Positions 40,681 to 49,571 of a stretch of 64,000 nt of DNA are shown here, piece by piece (the stretch's first letter is position 1; each line of letters starts with the position of its first letter). Position numbers and translations under genes: made by a program. The stretch comes from Planobispora rosea (GTDB lineage: Bacteria; Actinomycetota; Actinomycetes; Streptosporangiales; Streptosporangiaceae), in assembly GCF_014648175.1 (NCBI RefSeq), contig NZ_BMQP01000017.1, forward strand, positions 1 to 64,000, written 5' to 3'. A model generated the notes under the pieces. That model worked only from the letters and a program-made list of their open reading frames with translations, did not search any database and was not told the DNA's origin.

Positions 40681-42180
40681 TCAGCCGTGTCCGTTGGCTT
40701 CGACCGGGTTCTCGGCCCGGGCCGGGAGGAGCAGAGCGGTGACGACCACGGCCACGGACAGCACCGCGCCGATGATGAAGGCCAGCCGCATGCCGTCGAG
40801 GGTGGCGAGCTTCACGGCGGTTCCCGCGGCCTCCAGGGCCTCGGCGCGCGCACTCATCACGGTGATCACGAGCGCGGTGCCGATGGCCGCGGCGACCTGC
40901 TGCAGCGTGCTCAGGATCGAGCTGCCGTAGGAGTAGAGGTGCGGGGGGAGCGCCCCGAGCCCGAGGGTGAACACCGGGGTGAAGGTCGCGGCCAGGCTCA
41001 CCATCATCAGCGCGTGCAGACCGAGGAGCTGCCAGTACGGAGTGGTCATCGTGATCTGGGTGAAACCGGCGAGCGCCAGCGTGATCCCGATCGCCCCGGG
41101 GATGACCAGGACCCGGCCGCCGAACCGGTCGAACAGGCGCCCGACGACCGGGCCGAGCAGTCCCATCGCGAGGCCGCCGGGCATCACGAGGAGCCCGGTC
41201 TCCAGGGGGGAGAGTCCGCGGAGGTTCTGCAGGTACAGCGGCAGCAGGATCATCGAGCCGAGCATCGCCATGAAGGCCACAGCCATCAGGATCAGCGCGA
41301 CCGTGTAGGTGCGGTGGCGCAGGGTGCGCAGGTCCATCAGCGGCACGCCGCGCTTCTGCAGCGACAGCTGGCGGAAGACGAAGACGCCGATGACGACCAG
41401 GCCGCCCGCCACGATCCCGGCGGCCACGCCCGCGTCACCGCCCTCGAACCGGCTGAGCCCGTAGACCAGGCCGCCGAAGCCGGCGGCGGCCGTCACCACG
41501 CTGAACCAGTCGATGGTGCTGAACTGGGGCTCACCGACGTTCTTGAGCTGCTTCAGGCCGCTCCAGGTGATCACGGCGGCGATGGGGAGCACCACGGCGA
41601 ACAGCAGGCGCCAGGACCCGGACTGGAGGATCACCCCCGAGACCGCCGGACCCATCGCGGGCGCGACCGAGATGGCCAGCGTGACGTTGCCCATCACCCG
41701 GCCCCGGTCCTGCTCGGGCACAACCTGCATCAACGTGGTCATCAGCAGCGGCATCATCACGGCCGTCCCGGACGCCTGGACGATGCGGGCGCCCAGCAAC
41801 ACCTCGAAGGACGGTGCGGCGGCGGCCAGCGCCGTACCGATCAGGAACAGGCTCATCGCGGTGGCGTACGCCCGGCGGGTGGACACCCGCTGCAGGAACC
41901 AGCCGGTGATCGGGATGACCGCGGCCATGGTCAGCATGAAGGCGGTCGAGAGCCACTGCGCGGTCTGCGCGGTGATGTGCAACGCGTCCATCAACTGCGG
42001 GATCGCGTTGATCAAGATCGTCTCGTTGAGGATGACCACGAATGTGGCCAGCACCAGCAGCCGGATCACGGTCGGCGTGCGACCTGGAGCAACGGCCGCG
42101 GGCTTGGCGGGTGAGTCGAGCAGTTGGCTGGACACGGTACCTCGATCGGTCGTCGGACAGGACGTGGTCGCGGCTGGCAT
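40681..42180 (-). CDS. MFS multidrug exporter, DHA2 (EmrB/QacA) type
   Basis: The 499-aa protein has many hydrophobic helices and the DHA2 signature motifs: FVVILNETILINAIPQL (motif D1 region), QWLSTAFMLTMAAVIPITGW, the motif A-like loop LQRVSTRRAYATAM, and the motif C-like stretch APAMGPAVSGVI. Fourteen or twelve helices cannot be told apart by eye. The ATG at 42180 has GAGGG 6 nt upstream; an in-frame extension to 43296 runs over an antisense gene and was rejected. Its substrate is unknown; no regulator gene is adjacent. Confidence 0.88.
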   Translation of the reverse strand: MPAATTSCPTTDRGTVSSQLLDSPAKPAAVAPGRTPTVIRLLVLATFVVILNETILINAIPQLMDALHITAQTAQWLSTAFMLTMAAVIPITGWFLQRVSTRRAYATAMSLFLIGTALAAAAPSFEVLLGARIVQASGTAVMMPLLMTTLMQVVPEQDRGRVMGNVTLAISVAPAMGPAVSGVILQSGSWRLLFAVVLPIAAVITWSGLKQLKNVGEPQFSTIDWFSVVTAAAGFGGLVYGLSRFEGGDAGVAAGIVAGGLVVIGVFVFRQLSLQKRGVPLMDLRTLRHRTYTVALILMAVAFMAMLGSMILLPLYLQNLRGLSPLETGLLVMPGGLAMGLLGPVVGRLFDRFGGRVLVIPGAIGITLALAGFTQITMTTPYWQLLGLHALMMVSLAATFTPVFTLGLGALPPHLYSYGSSILSTLQQVAAAIGTALVITVMSARAEALEAAGTAVKLATLDGMRLAFIIGAVLSVAVVVTALLLPARAENPVEANGHG

Positions 42181-42383
42181 CTGCAGCCCTCGGTCCCACA
42201 GGGAGTTGCGGTCATGAACAGAGTGCCGGGCCCCACCGACAAAACTCGTCGACCGCGTCCCACCATCCGGCAAGTTACGCAAAATGTCACCTGATTTTCG
42301 CACCGAGGCTTCCGCACCGAACGGCGCCGGAGCCGACCGCCGCAGCGTGCGGGGTCGGGAGCGGCATCCCTGCGCGGGTCGCG

Positions 42384-43223
42384 TCACCAGCCGCCCTCGA
42401 AGAAGGCCAGGAGGGCAGGTGCCGGGTCCATGGCGGTGGCGGTGTTCGCCACCGCGACCACCGCCATGAACAGCGACGAGACCGCGAGGAGAATCCCGTG
42501 GAACCCCAGCACGCGCCGGGTGCGCCTGTCGGAGCGCGGTGTCCTCGCCAACCGCCTCCACGACGCCACGCTCAGGCCCGCGAAGACGACCACCACGACC
42601 GCGCCCGCCACGGCCACCGCCGCGTGATACCGGGCGAAATCGCTGATCATGACCTCGAGGGGGCCGGTGACGGAGGAGCCGGCCAGCTCCTGCCTGACCT
42701 GGCCGAGCGCCTCGCCGAGCCTTCCGCCGCCGCTGCTGCCGTTGTCGTTGCCGACCGCCAGCATCGGCAGCAGAGAGGCGAAGGGTGCCACAGCACCCTG
42801 GATGTTGGCCACCACCAGCACCACGGAGGACAGCGCGAGCACCGTGACAAGAGCACCGGCCGAGGCGGAAACGGCCGCCCGGAGACCGCCGGACCTCGAA
42901 AACGCCTTCCACAGAACGACCCCGAGGACGACGAGCACGATCAGCGAGATCGAAGCGATCGCGGCCTTGGCCAGGTGGTAGCGGGACCAGTAATCGACGA
43001 CCGTCTGCAGGCCCGGGGTCAGGGCGCGGTCGCCTGCACTCCAGTACTCGGCGAACGTCTGGCGGAGGGTTCGGCGCAGAGTGCTCACCTCGGAGAAGCC
43101 GCCGGTCGCCCGTGTGGCCGCCAGCGGGTGCGGGGCGAGGACGAAGGCGGCGGCGAGGGCCGCCACGAGGGTGGCGAGCACGGCGGGCAGGCGGCCGGAC
43201 GGCTGGATTGGAGGAGTGCGCAA
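42384..43223 (-). CDS. Membrane protein of unknown function with four predicted helices
   Basis: The 279-aa protein has hydrophobic helices at about 13-34, 88-107, 120-142, 200-220 and 245-265 (the first possibly a signal peptide). Between helices 3 and 4 is a Gly/Ser-rich extracytoplasmic loop (GNDNGSSGGGRLGEAL). No family is recognised. It lies divergently from the two-component system at 43512-45379, so it is a candidate target of that system. Confidence 0.6.
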   Translation of the reverse strand: MRTPPIQPSGRLPAVLATLVAALAAAFVLAPHPLAATRATGGFSEVSTLRRTLRQTFAEYWSAGDRALTPGLQTVVDYWSRYHLAKAAIASISLIVLVVLGVVLWKAFSRSGGLRAAVSASAGALVTVLALSSVVLVVANIQGAVAPFASLLPMLAVGNDNGSSGGGRLGEALGQVRQELAGSSVTGPLEVMISDFARYHAAVAVAGAVVVVVFAGLSVASWRRLARTPRSDRRTRRVLGFHGILLAVSSLFMAVVAVANTATAMDPAPALLAFFEGGW

Positions 43224-43499
43224 GGGATTCCTCGACTCGATCGAACGGTGGGGTGGCGGGCGGACCTGCGAGGTGCGCCGGTGCCGTACCGATCACCCTT
43301 CCGCGCGACCGCTCACCCGGTCACCGGGGCGGGCCGGACACTTGAAGGTGTGGCCTGCCCCACCTTCCGGGCCCGCGGAAGCCGCCGTTCCGGCCCGGGA
43401 GAGCCGCCTTTCCGACCCGGGGTCGAACCGCCGCCGGCACCTGCGCGCGCCCGACGCTCGCCGTGTGCGACCGAGCCCGATTCGTCCCGGTACCCGCAC

Positions 43500-43505
43500 T
43501 AGGCT
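43500..43505 (+). promoter_or_regulatory. -10 box TAGGCT of a leaderless-type promoter
   Basis: TAGGCT sits at -12 to -7 before the histidine kinase ATG at 43512, with no ribosome-binding site between. This is the TANNNT geometry of leaderless actinobacterial genes. Confidence 0.55.
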
Positions 43506-43511
43506 GGGACC

Positions 43512-44705
43512 ATGACCGAGACGCCCACAGGCCGGCGGCCGGGCGTCAGGTTTGTCCTTCGTCTCGGCCGTCGCGTGATCGTGGACTCGCTCTACCTGCT
43601 CACCGCCCCCGTGACCGCCGCGGCCGGGCTGCTGGTGGTGCTCGCCGGCCTGGGTGCCGCCGCGGTCGGCCGGCGACCGGCGGAGAGGGCCGACGCGTCC
43701 GATCCGGGGCTGTGGCTCGGCGTGGCGCACGCGGTCGCGGTGCTTCCCGTCGCCCTGGTCACCTCGGTGGTGACGGCGATGTGGTGGTTCGTCAGCCTCG
43801 CCGCGGCCACCTCCGCCCTGCGCAGTTCCGCCCGGCCCGCCGGATCGATGCGGCCGATGACTCTGACCATGGGCGACGCCGAATCCCATGTCGCCCTGAG
43901 CCTGGGCCTGACGTCGCCGGCCGAGCGGTTGGCCTTCGGGACCGTGGCCGGCCTGGCGATGCTGTGCGCCCTGCCGCTGGTGACCCGCGCCTGCGTCGCC
44001 GTACAAGCCGGGCTGGGACGGACACTGCTGTCCGACGCGTCCCCTTTGCACCGCAGGATCAGCGGGCTGGAACGGGAACGTGACACCGCCCGCGCGCAGA
44101 CCGTCGCCGCGGTCACCGCTGAGGCGGCGGCGCTGCGCCGGCTCGAACGCGACATCCACGACGGCCCCCAGCAGCGGCTGGTCCGCCTGGCTCTCGAACT
44201 GGGCCGCGCCCAGCACAACTTCGACAGCAGGCCCGAGCTGGTCCGCACGGCTCTGGCCGACGCGCTCCTTCAGACCGAGGAGGCGCTGGAGGAGCTCCGG
44301 GCCCTGTCGCGCGGCATCGCCCCGCCGATCCTCGTCGACCGCGGCCTGCACGCGGCCCTCTCCGCTCTGGCAGCACGCTCGACCGTGCCGGTCGAGTTCG
44401 ACGCCGACCTCCTGGAGCACCGCCTGGACGCCGCCGTCGAGGCGACCGCCTACTTCGTGATCGCCGAGGCCATGACCAACGTGGCCAAACACAGCTACGC
44501 CGACCGGTGCACCATCGGAGTACGCCACAGGGAGGGAACGATGCGCGTCTGGGTGACCGACGACGGGGTGGGCGGCGCGGCAGTGAGCAAGGGCCACGGC
44601 CTGCGGGGGCTGGAGGAGCGGCTGCAGGCGGCCGGCGGCAGGTTGCTGGTCACCAGCCCGTACCACGGACCGACGACGATCACCGCGGAACTGCCGTGCT
44701 GCTGA
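43512..44705 (+). CDS. NarL/DesK-type sensor histidine kinase
   Basis: The 397-aa kinase has several N-terminal membrane helices (about 25-50, 75-100, 150-170) and a HisKA_3 domain with the phosphoacceptor His in LERDIHDGPQQRLVRLALEL. The HATPase domain has the N-box YFVIAEAMTNVAKHS and G-box VTDDGVGGA and GHGLRGLEERLQAAGG. It pairs with the downstream NarL-type regulator, which starts 10 nt before its stop. The signal is unknown. Confidence 0.92.
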   Translation: MTETPTGRRPGVRFVLRLGRRVIVDSLYLLTAPVTAAAGLLVVLAGLGAAAVGRRPAERADASDPGLWLGVAHAVAVLPVALVTSVVTAMWWFVSLAAATSALRSSARPAGSMRPMTLTMGDAESHVALSLGLTSPAERLAFGTVAGLAMLCALPLVTRACVAVQAGLGRTLLSDASPLHRRISGLERERDTARAQTVAAVTAEAAALRRLERDIHDGPQQRLVRLALELGRAQHNFDSRPELVRTALADALLQTEEALEELRALSRGIAPPILVDRGLHAALSALAARSTVPVEFDADLLEHRLDAAVEATAYFVIAEAMTNVAKHSYADRCTIGVRHREGTMRVWVTDDGVGGAAVSKGHGLRGLEERLQAAGGRLLVTSPYHGPTTITAELPCC

Positions 44706-45379
44706 ACCCGCACGAATCAGCGGCGCGCGGCCCGCTCCGGATCGTCCTGGCCGATGACGCCGTCCTGCTGCGTGAAGGCCTGATCCGGTTGCTCCAGGAG
44801 GACGGTCACCACGTCGTGGCCGCGGTCGGCGACGGCCCGGCCCTGGTCGAGGCGGTGCTCTCGCATCACCCGGACGTGTCGATCGTCGACGTGCGGATGC
44901 CGCCGACCTATACCGACGAGGGCCTGCGCGCCGCGATCGAGGCCCGCTCACGGGTGCCCGGCGCCCCCATGCTGGTGCTCAGCCAGTACGTGGAGGCGTC
45001 CTACGCGGGCGATCTGCTGGCGGACGGTTCCGGCGCGGTCGGGTATCTGCTGAAGAACCGGGTCTCCAGGGTCCAGGAGTTCCTGGACGCACTGGATCGG
45101 GTCGCCAGGGGCGAAACGGTGCTCGACCCGCAGGTGGTCGCGCAGTTGCTGGCCGGGCAGCGCCGGGACGACGTCCTGGGGTCGCTGACCGCACGTGAAC
45201 GGCAGCTCCTGGCGCTGATGGCCGAGGGGCATTCCAACACGGCCATCGCCGAGCGGCTGGTGGTCTCCGCCAGCACAGTGGAGAAGCACATCGGCAACGT
45301 CTTCGCCAAGCTCGGCCTGCAACCTGACGACGCCCGGCACCGCCGCGTCCTCGCCGTCCTCGCCTACCTCAGAGCCTGA
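44696..45379 (+). CDS. NarL/LuxR-family response regulator
   Basis: The 227-aa protein has a receiver domain (LADDAVLLREGL acidic pocket, phosphoacceptor Asp in SIVDVRMPP, Lys in VGYLLKNRV) and a LuxR-type helix-turn-helix (LTARERQLLALMAEGHSNTAIAERL, then VSASTVEKHIGNVFAKLGL). The GTG at 44696 overlaps the kinase gene by 10 nt; longer in-frame starts lie inside the kinase and are not needed. It would regulate genes such as the adjacent membrane protein. Confidence 0.92.
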   Translation: MLLNPHESAARGPLRIVLADDAVLLREGLIRLLQEDGHHVVAAVGDGPALVEAVLSHHPDVSIVDVRMPPTYTDEGLRAAIEARSRVPGAPMLVLSQYVEASYAGDLLADGSGAVGYLLKNRVSRVQEFLDALDRVARGETVLDPQVVAQLLAGQRRDDVLGSLTARERQLLALMAEGHSNTAIAERLVVSASTVEKHIGNVFAKLGLQPDDARHRRVLAVLAYLRA

Positions 45380-45473
45380 CGGCGGCACTCACGACTCCGC
45401 CGCGACGTGGCAGGTGGAGAAGCCGGTGGCCGTGTGCGAGGCAGAGGTGCGGACGATAGCCCGGCTCAACGCC

Positions 45474-45503
45474 GAAGAGCTCGCTCCGGAGAGCGAGCTC
45501 TTC
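45474..45503. terminator. Hairpin after the two-component operon
   Basis: Perfect 12-bp arms GAAGAGCTCGCT and AGCGAGCTCTTC enclose a 6-nt loop (CCGGAG). It lies between the response regulator and the minus-strand tRNA-Leu, so it can end transcripts from both sides. Confidence 0.65.
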
Positions 45504-45517
45504 ATGGGGTAACCCTG

Positions 45518-45602
45518 TGTCCGAGGGGGGACTTGAACCCCCACGCCCCGCAAAGGGCACTAGCACCTCAAGCTAGCGCGTCTGCCATTCCGCCACCCGG
45601 AC
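45518..45602 (-). tRNA. tRNA-Leu (anticodon GAG)
   Basis: On the minus strand the 85-nt gene starts GTCCGGG and ends CTCGGAC plus discriminator A, a paired acceptor stem. The anticodon arm CTAGC-TTGAGGT-GCTAG gives anticodon GAG. A long variable arm (class II) and the T-arm GGGGGTTCAAGTCCCCC are present. No CCA is encoded. Confidence 0.96.
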
Positions 45603-45766
45603 GTGGTGCCTGCACGAGAGACCGTCATCCCTCGTCGGCGGACCTAGGTTAGCAAACCTTTGGAGCTGCGTCATATCGGAAACCGCCGGGGTCCAGCGGA
45701 GATGCCTCCGGGGGGCGGCAACGGCAGGATGGAGGGTGCAAGCCGTACCAAACCGAAGGAGTCGAC

Positions 45767-47074
45767 ATGACCGCGCTCAATGGTGAGGACGAGGTCGTCG
45801 AGCTGTGCCGGGATCTGATCCGGATCGACTCGACCAACGCGGGTGACAACGCGGGACCCGGAGAGCGGGCCGCCGCCGAGTACGTCGCGGAGAAGCTGGC
45901 CGAGGTGGGACTGGAGCCGCAGATCCTGGAGCCGGACAGCCGGCGGGCGAACGTGGTCGCCCGGATCGCGGGGGAGGACTCCTCGCGGGACGCCCTGCTC
46001 CTGCACGGGCATCTCGACGTCGTTCCCTTCCACGCCGACGACTGGACCCACCACCCGCTCAGCGGGGAGATCGCCGACGGTTGCATCTGGGGGCGCGGCG
46101 CGGTCGACATGAAGAACATGGACGCGATGATCCTCGCGGTCGTCCGGCAGCGTCTCAGCCAGGGACGGCGCCCGCCGCGGGACATCGTGCTGGCGTTCAC
46201 CGCCGACGAGGAGGCCGGCGGGACGTACGGCGCGCAGTGGCTGTCCGACAAGCACCCGGACCTCTTCGAGGGCTGCACCGAGGCGATTGGCGAGGTCGGC
46301 GGGTTCAGCGTCTCCATCGACGATGCGCGCAGGCTCTATCTCATCGAGACGGCCGAGAAGGGCATCGCCTGGATGCGCCTGACCGCGAACGGCCGCGCCG
46401 GGCACGGGTCCATGCTCAACGCCGAGAACGCCGTCACGGAGCTGGCCGAGGCGGTGGGCAGGATCGGGCGTTACGAGTGGCCGGTACGGCTGACGCAGAC
46501 GGTGCGGACCTTCCTCACCGAGGTCTCCGAGGCCCTGAACCTGGAGCTCGACCTCGACGACCCCGAGACGACCGTGGCCAAGCTCGGCCCGCTGGCCCGG
46601 ATGATCGGCGCCACGCTCCGCAACACCGCCAACCCCACCATGCTGGCGGGCGGCTACAAGGTCAACGTGATCCCGCAGACGGCGACCGCGCACGTGGACG
46701 GCCGGTTCCTGCCGGGATACGAGGACGAGTTCTTCGAGACGATCGACGAACTGCTCGGCCCCAACGTGGCCATGGAGTTCGTCTACCACGACATCGCGAT
46801 CGAGACCGGGTTCGACGGACCCCTGGTGCGGTCGATGGCCGACGCGCTCGTCGCGGAGGATCCGGGTGCGCTGGCGGTGCCGTACACGCTCTCGGGCGGG
46901 ACGGACCTGAAGGCGTTCAGCAGGCTGGGCATGCGCGGGTTCGGGTTCGCGCCGCTGCGGCTGCCCGCCGACTTGGACTTCTCCGGCCTGTTCCATGGGG
47001 TGGACGAGCGGGTCCCGGTCGATTCGCTCCAGTTTGGTGTCCGGGTCCTTGACCGCTTCCTGGACGGCTGCTGA
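45767..47074 (+). CDS. M20 family metallopeptidase (ArgE/DapE/CPG2-like)
   Basis: The 435-aa protein has the dinuclear-zinc M20 motifs: HGHLDVVP (His and Asp), GRGAVDMKNMDAMIL (bridging Asp) and TADEEAGGTYG (catalytic Glu-Glu). The dimerisation domain (about 190-320) contains MLNAENAVTELAEAVG. The metal-ligand His near the end is in LFHGVDERVPVDSL. Members hydrolyse N-acyl amino acids or dipeptides. The ATG has GAAGGAG upstream. It diverges from tRNA-Leu. Confidence 0.9.
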   Translation: MTALNGEDEVVELCRDLIRIDSTNAGDNAGPGERAAAEYVAEKLAEVGLEPQILEPDSRRANVVARIAGEDSSRDALLLHGHLDVVPFHADDWTHHPLSGEIADGCIWGRGAVDMKNMDAMILAVVRQRLSQGRRPPRDIVLAFTADEEAGGTYGAQWLSDKHPDLFEGCTEAIGEVGGFSVSIDDARRLYLIETAEKGIAWMRLTANGRAGHGSMLNAENAVTELAEAVGRIGRYEWPVRLTQTVRTFLTEVSEALNLELDLDDPETTVAKLGPLARMIGATLRNTANPTMLAGGYKVNVIPQTATAHVDGRFLPGYEDEFFETIDELLGPNVAMEFVYHDIAIETGFDGPLVRSMADALVAEDPGALAVPYTLSGGTDLKAFSRLGMRGFGFAPLRLPADLDFSGLFHGVDERVPVDSLQFGVRVLDRFLDGC

Positions 47075-47093
47075 GACGTTCTCCGGAAACTCA

Positions 47094-47121
47094 TTGCACT
47101 GACGCGACGTAGTGCTAACGT
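47094..47121 (+). promoter_or_regulatory. Putative promoter for the 47146 gene, with a symmetric site in the spacer
   Basis: TTGCAC (47094-47099) and TAACGT (47116-47121) are separated by 16 nt. GCACT and AGTGC form an inverted repeat across the spacer, which could be an operator. The predicted transcript would start about 18 nt before the GTG. Confidence 0.45.
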
Positions 47122-47145
47122 AACTCTCCGTCGAGAGGACGGGCC

Positions 47146-47805
47146 GTGCGAGCACGGCCTGTCGGAGCTTCGGGAGGTCGCGTGGCACGCATGCCGCACA
47201 GGTGGCGGAGGGCTCTGCCGTCCGCCGTCGTGCACTGCGTGCCCGCGGCCGCCATCTCCGACGAGGCGACTTCCGCGCGGAGCGACCGGATGGCGCGGTT
47301 CGCGGCCGGCGTCCGGCGGATCGCCAGGCGAGCCCTAGTGATCGGCGGCGTGGTCGCCGCCGGGTGGCTGCTCGCCATCGTCTTCGGGTTCCTCGGCTCC
47401 GCCCCGGCGACCGCGGAAACCACCGCGGTGACAGGAGCGGCAGGCTCCGGTTCCCTCGACGGCGCCGCCTCCGAATCGGCCCTCCAGGTCGATGATTTCC
47501 CCACGGAGAGCGGCGATCTCTTGGCCGCGGGAAACGCCGCGGCAATGGCCGGGCGGGGTGTTGACGGGCTGACCAGCCAGTCGTCCCCGGTTGTCCCGGC
47601 ACCCTCCACCGTCGACCACAACGCTGGCGCCAACGGGTTCGTGCCCCAGACCGGCGGTGGATCCGGCCCTTCCGGGCCGAGCGTGGGAGACGTCGCACGT
47701 TTTGTGTACGACCCGCAGATGAGGGCGGAGAACGCCCCGCGGGCCGTTGTGCTTCCTCCCGTCGTCCGCACAGCGGCGGACGACCCTTCTTTCTCTCCTG
47801 ACTGA
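47146..47805 (+). CDS. Membrane-anchored or exported protein of unknown function
   Basis: The 219-aa protein has a basic N-terminus, one hydrophobic helix (about 63-85, RALVIGGVVAAGWLLAIVFGF) and an extracytoplasmic tail rich in Gly, Ser, Ala and Pro. No domain is recognised. It lies immediately upstream of the chaplin-like gene and on the same strand, so a shared cell-surface role is likely. GTG at 47146 has AGAGGA 6 nt upstream; a GTG at 47182 with GGGAGG is an alternative start. Confidence 0.6.
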   Translation: MRARPVGASGGRVARMPHRWRRALPSAVVHCVPAAAISDEATSARSDRMARFAAGVRRIARRALVIGGVVAAGWLLAIVFGFLGSAPATAETTAVTGAAGSGSLDGAASESALQVDDFPTESGDLLAAGNAAAMAGRGVDGLTSQSSPVVPAPSTVDHNAGANGFVPQTGGGSGPSGPSVGDVARFVYDPQMRAENAPRAVVLPPVVRTAADDPSFSPD

Positions 47806-48059
47806 TCCCGTCTCCTGCTGGCCCTGTCCTTCCATGGACCGGTCGGCCCCCGGACCGTGCCGTGGGTCTTCTCGCCCGGCGGCGCCCGTTCCGGGACGCG
47901 GGTGATGATCAATTCCCCCCTCTCGTGACAGCGCAGGGCACCGCTGTGTGGTCTCCGGACGAGACCGGTGCGGTCTCCGTTGAGGCCTCGCATGCCTTCG
48001 CGTGCCGTGCACGAGACGTCAGGTAACCCCCCCAATGAGCTACAAGGAGCACTGAAACC

Positions 48060-49538
48060 ATGCGTACATGGGCTAAGAGGACCACTCCCGCGGCGCTGCT
48101 CGCGCTGGGCGTCATGACTCTCGGCGGCGGTACGGCCTTCGCCGACACCGACGGCGAGCACTCGGTCGGCGGCGGCAACCAGCTCGACCTCCCGATCAGC
48201 CTGCCCATCGACATCAGCGGCAACGCCGTGGGCGTCGCGGGTGAGTCCAACGCCGGCTCCCAGGGCGGCGCGTCCGTCGAGGGCTCCGGCGGCGGCGCCG
48301 GCGGCAACAGCACGTCGGGTCGCTCGTCCGTGCTGGGCGGGAACCAGGTCGTGGCTCCGATCACCGCTCCGATCAACGCCTGCGGCAACGCCGTCTCGCT
48401 CTTCGGTGAGGCCGACGCGGGCTGCAAGGGCGGCGCGTCCGTCAAGGGCGGCGGCGGCCGGGGCGCCGGCGGCAACAGCACGTCGGGTCGCTCGTCCGTG
48501 CTGGGCGGGAACCAGGTCGTGGCTCCGATCACCGCTCCGATCAACGCCTGCGGCAACGCCGTCTCGCTCTTTGGTGAGGCCGACGCGGGCTGCAAGGGCG
48601 GCGCGTCCGTCAAGGGCGGCAGCGGCCGGGGCGCCGGCGGCAACCGTACCGACGGGCGGTCCAGCGTCGGCGGCGGGAACCAGGTGGTGGCTCCGATCAC
48701 CGCTCCGATCAACGTCTGCGGCAACGCCGTCTCGCTCTTCGGTGAGGCGTTCGCGGGCTGCAAGGGCGGCGCCGAGGTCACCGGCGGTGGCGGCCACTAC
48801 GGCGGGCACAGCCGGGGCGCCGGCGGCAACCGTACCGACGGGCGCTTCAGCGTCGGCGGCGGGAACCAGGTGGTGGCTCCGATCACCGCTCCGGTGAACG
48901 TCTGCGGCAACGCGATCGGCAACGCCGAAGCCGAGTGCAAGGGCGGCGCGTTCGCCCCCGGCGGAGGCAAGGGCGCCGGCGGCAACAGAACGTCGGGCCG
49001 CTCGTCCGTGCTGGGCGGGAACCAGGTGGTGGCTCCGATCACCGCTCCGATCAACGTCTGCGGCAACGCCGCGGCCGTCCTGGGAGACGCCGCGGCCGGC
49101 TGCCTGGGCGGCGCGCACGTCGGCTCCAAGCCCGGCGGACACGGCCACTGGGGCTCGAAGCCCGGCAAGTACCACACCAGCGGCATGCTGCCCGCGCTGC
49201 CCGTCATCCCCGGGCAGGGCGACACCCAGCAGGCCGGGACCACCGCCCACAAGGCGAACGGCCCCGCTCTGCCCGTCGTGGGTGACGTTCAGGGCGTTGC
49301 CAACCTGCCCGCCACGGGACTGCAGCAGGCCACCGCGCCGGTGACCGATCTGGCGGACTCCACCCCGATCGCGGACATCCTGCCCCTTGAGGGCGCAGGC
49401 CTGATGAGCGCCGCCCAGCCGGTGGGGGTGACCGGGATGAACTCCGGCTCCCTGCTCGCCCTGGTGCTCGGCGGCCTGGCCACCATCTCCGCCGCCATGT
49501 TCTCGGTCACTCGCCGGGCGCGTCTCGGCAAGAAGTAA
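48060..49538 (+). CDS. Large multi-repeat chaplin-like cell-surface protein
   Basis: A signal peptide (cleavage near AFA-D, residue 28) precedes six chaplin-type repeats of about 50-60 aa. Each carries a core like GGNQVVAPITAPINACGNAVSLFGEADAGCKGG (shown in parts), resembling the chaplin hydrophobic domain with a conserved CGN motif. Repeats 2-6 have two Cys each; the first has none. Repeats 2 and 3 are nearly identical at the DNA level (168-bp period). The C-terminal 110 residues hold an LPATG-like sequence and a final membrane helix (SLLALVLGGLATISAAMF) with a basic tail (RRARLGKK). Typical long chaplins have two domains, so six is unusual. The ATG has AAGGAG upstream. Confidence 0.8.
   Translation: MRTWAKRTTPAALLALGVMTLGGGTAFADTDGEHSVGGGNQLDLPISLPIDISGNAVGVAGESNAGSQGGASVEGSGGGAGGNSTSGRSSVLGGNQVVAPITAPINACGNAVSLFGEADAGCKGGASVKGGGGRGAGGNSTSGRSSVLGGNQVVAPITAPINACGNAVSLFGEADAGCKGGASVKGGSGRGAGGNRTDGRSSVGGGNQVVAPITAPINVCGNAVSLFGEAFAGCKGGAEVTGGGGHYGGHSRGAGGNRTDGRFSVGGGNQVVAPITAPVNVCGNAIGNAEAECKGGAFAPGGGKGAGGNRTSGRSSVLGGNQVVAPITAPINVCGNAAAVLGDAAAGCLGGAHVGSKPGGHGHWGSKPGKYHTSGMLPALPVIPGQGDTQQAGTTAHKANGPALPVVGDVQGVANLPATGLQQATAPVTDLADSTPIADILPLEGAGLMSAAQPVGVTGMNSGSLLALVLGGLATISAAMFSVTRRARLGKK
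48303..48628 (+). repeat. Near-identical 168-bp direct repeat inside the chaplin-like gene
   Basis: The segment starting GGCAACAGCACGTCGGGTCG at 48303 recurs at 48471 and stays nearly identical until about 48628, where GGCGGCAGC replaces GGCGGCGGC. Other repeats of the gene share the core GGAACCAGGT-GTGGCTCCGATCACCGCTCC with more changes. The high identity implies a recent duplication or gene conversion. Confidence 0.8.
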
Positions 49539-49550
49539 GGCGTCCGGTCA

Positions 49551-49571
49551 CCGGCCGGTTGATCCGGCCGG
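49551..49571 (+). terminator. Hairpin after the chaplin-like gene
   Basis: CCGGCCGG-ttgat-CCGGCCGG forms a perfect 8-bp stem, extended by CCGGT and ACCGG outside it. It begins 12 nt after the stop codon at 49538. No U-tract is present. Confidence 0.6.

Noticed and set aside
40681..43296. An 871-aa extended version of the MFS gene
   Set aside because: The N-terminal 370 residues are a shadow of the minus-strand membrane protein at 42384-43223 and of intergenic DNA. The MFS domain begins at 42180 with its own ribosome-binding site.
45414..45512. A 32-codon plus-strand frame ending PESELFMG
   Set aside because: It lies almost entirely over the 12-bp terminator stem at 45474-45503 and has no ribosome-binding site or homologue that I recognise.
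49283..49340. LPATG in the chaplin-like protein as a sortase anchoring site
   Set aside because: The motif lies about 60 residues before the C-terminal helix and not directly in front of it, so it does not have the usual sortase geometry.
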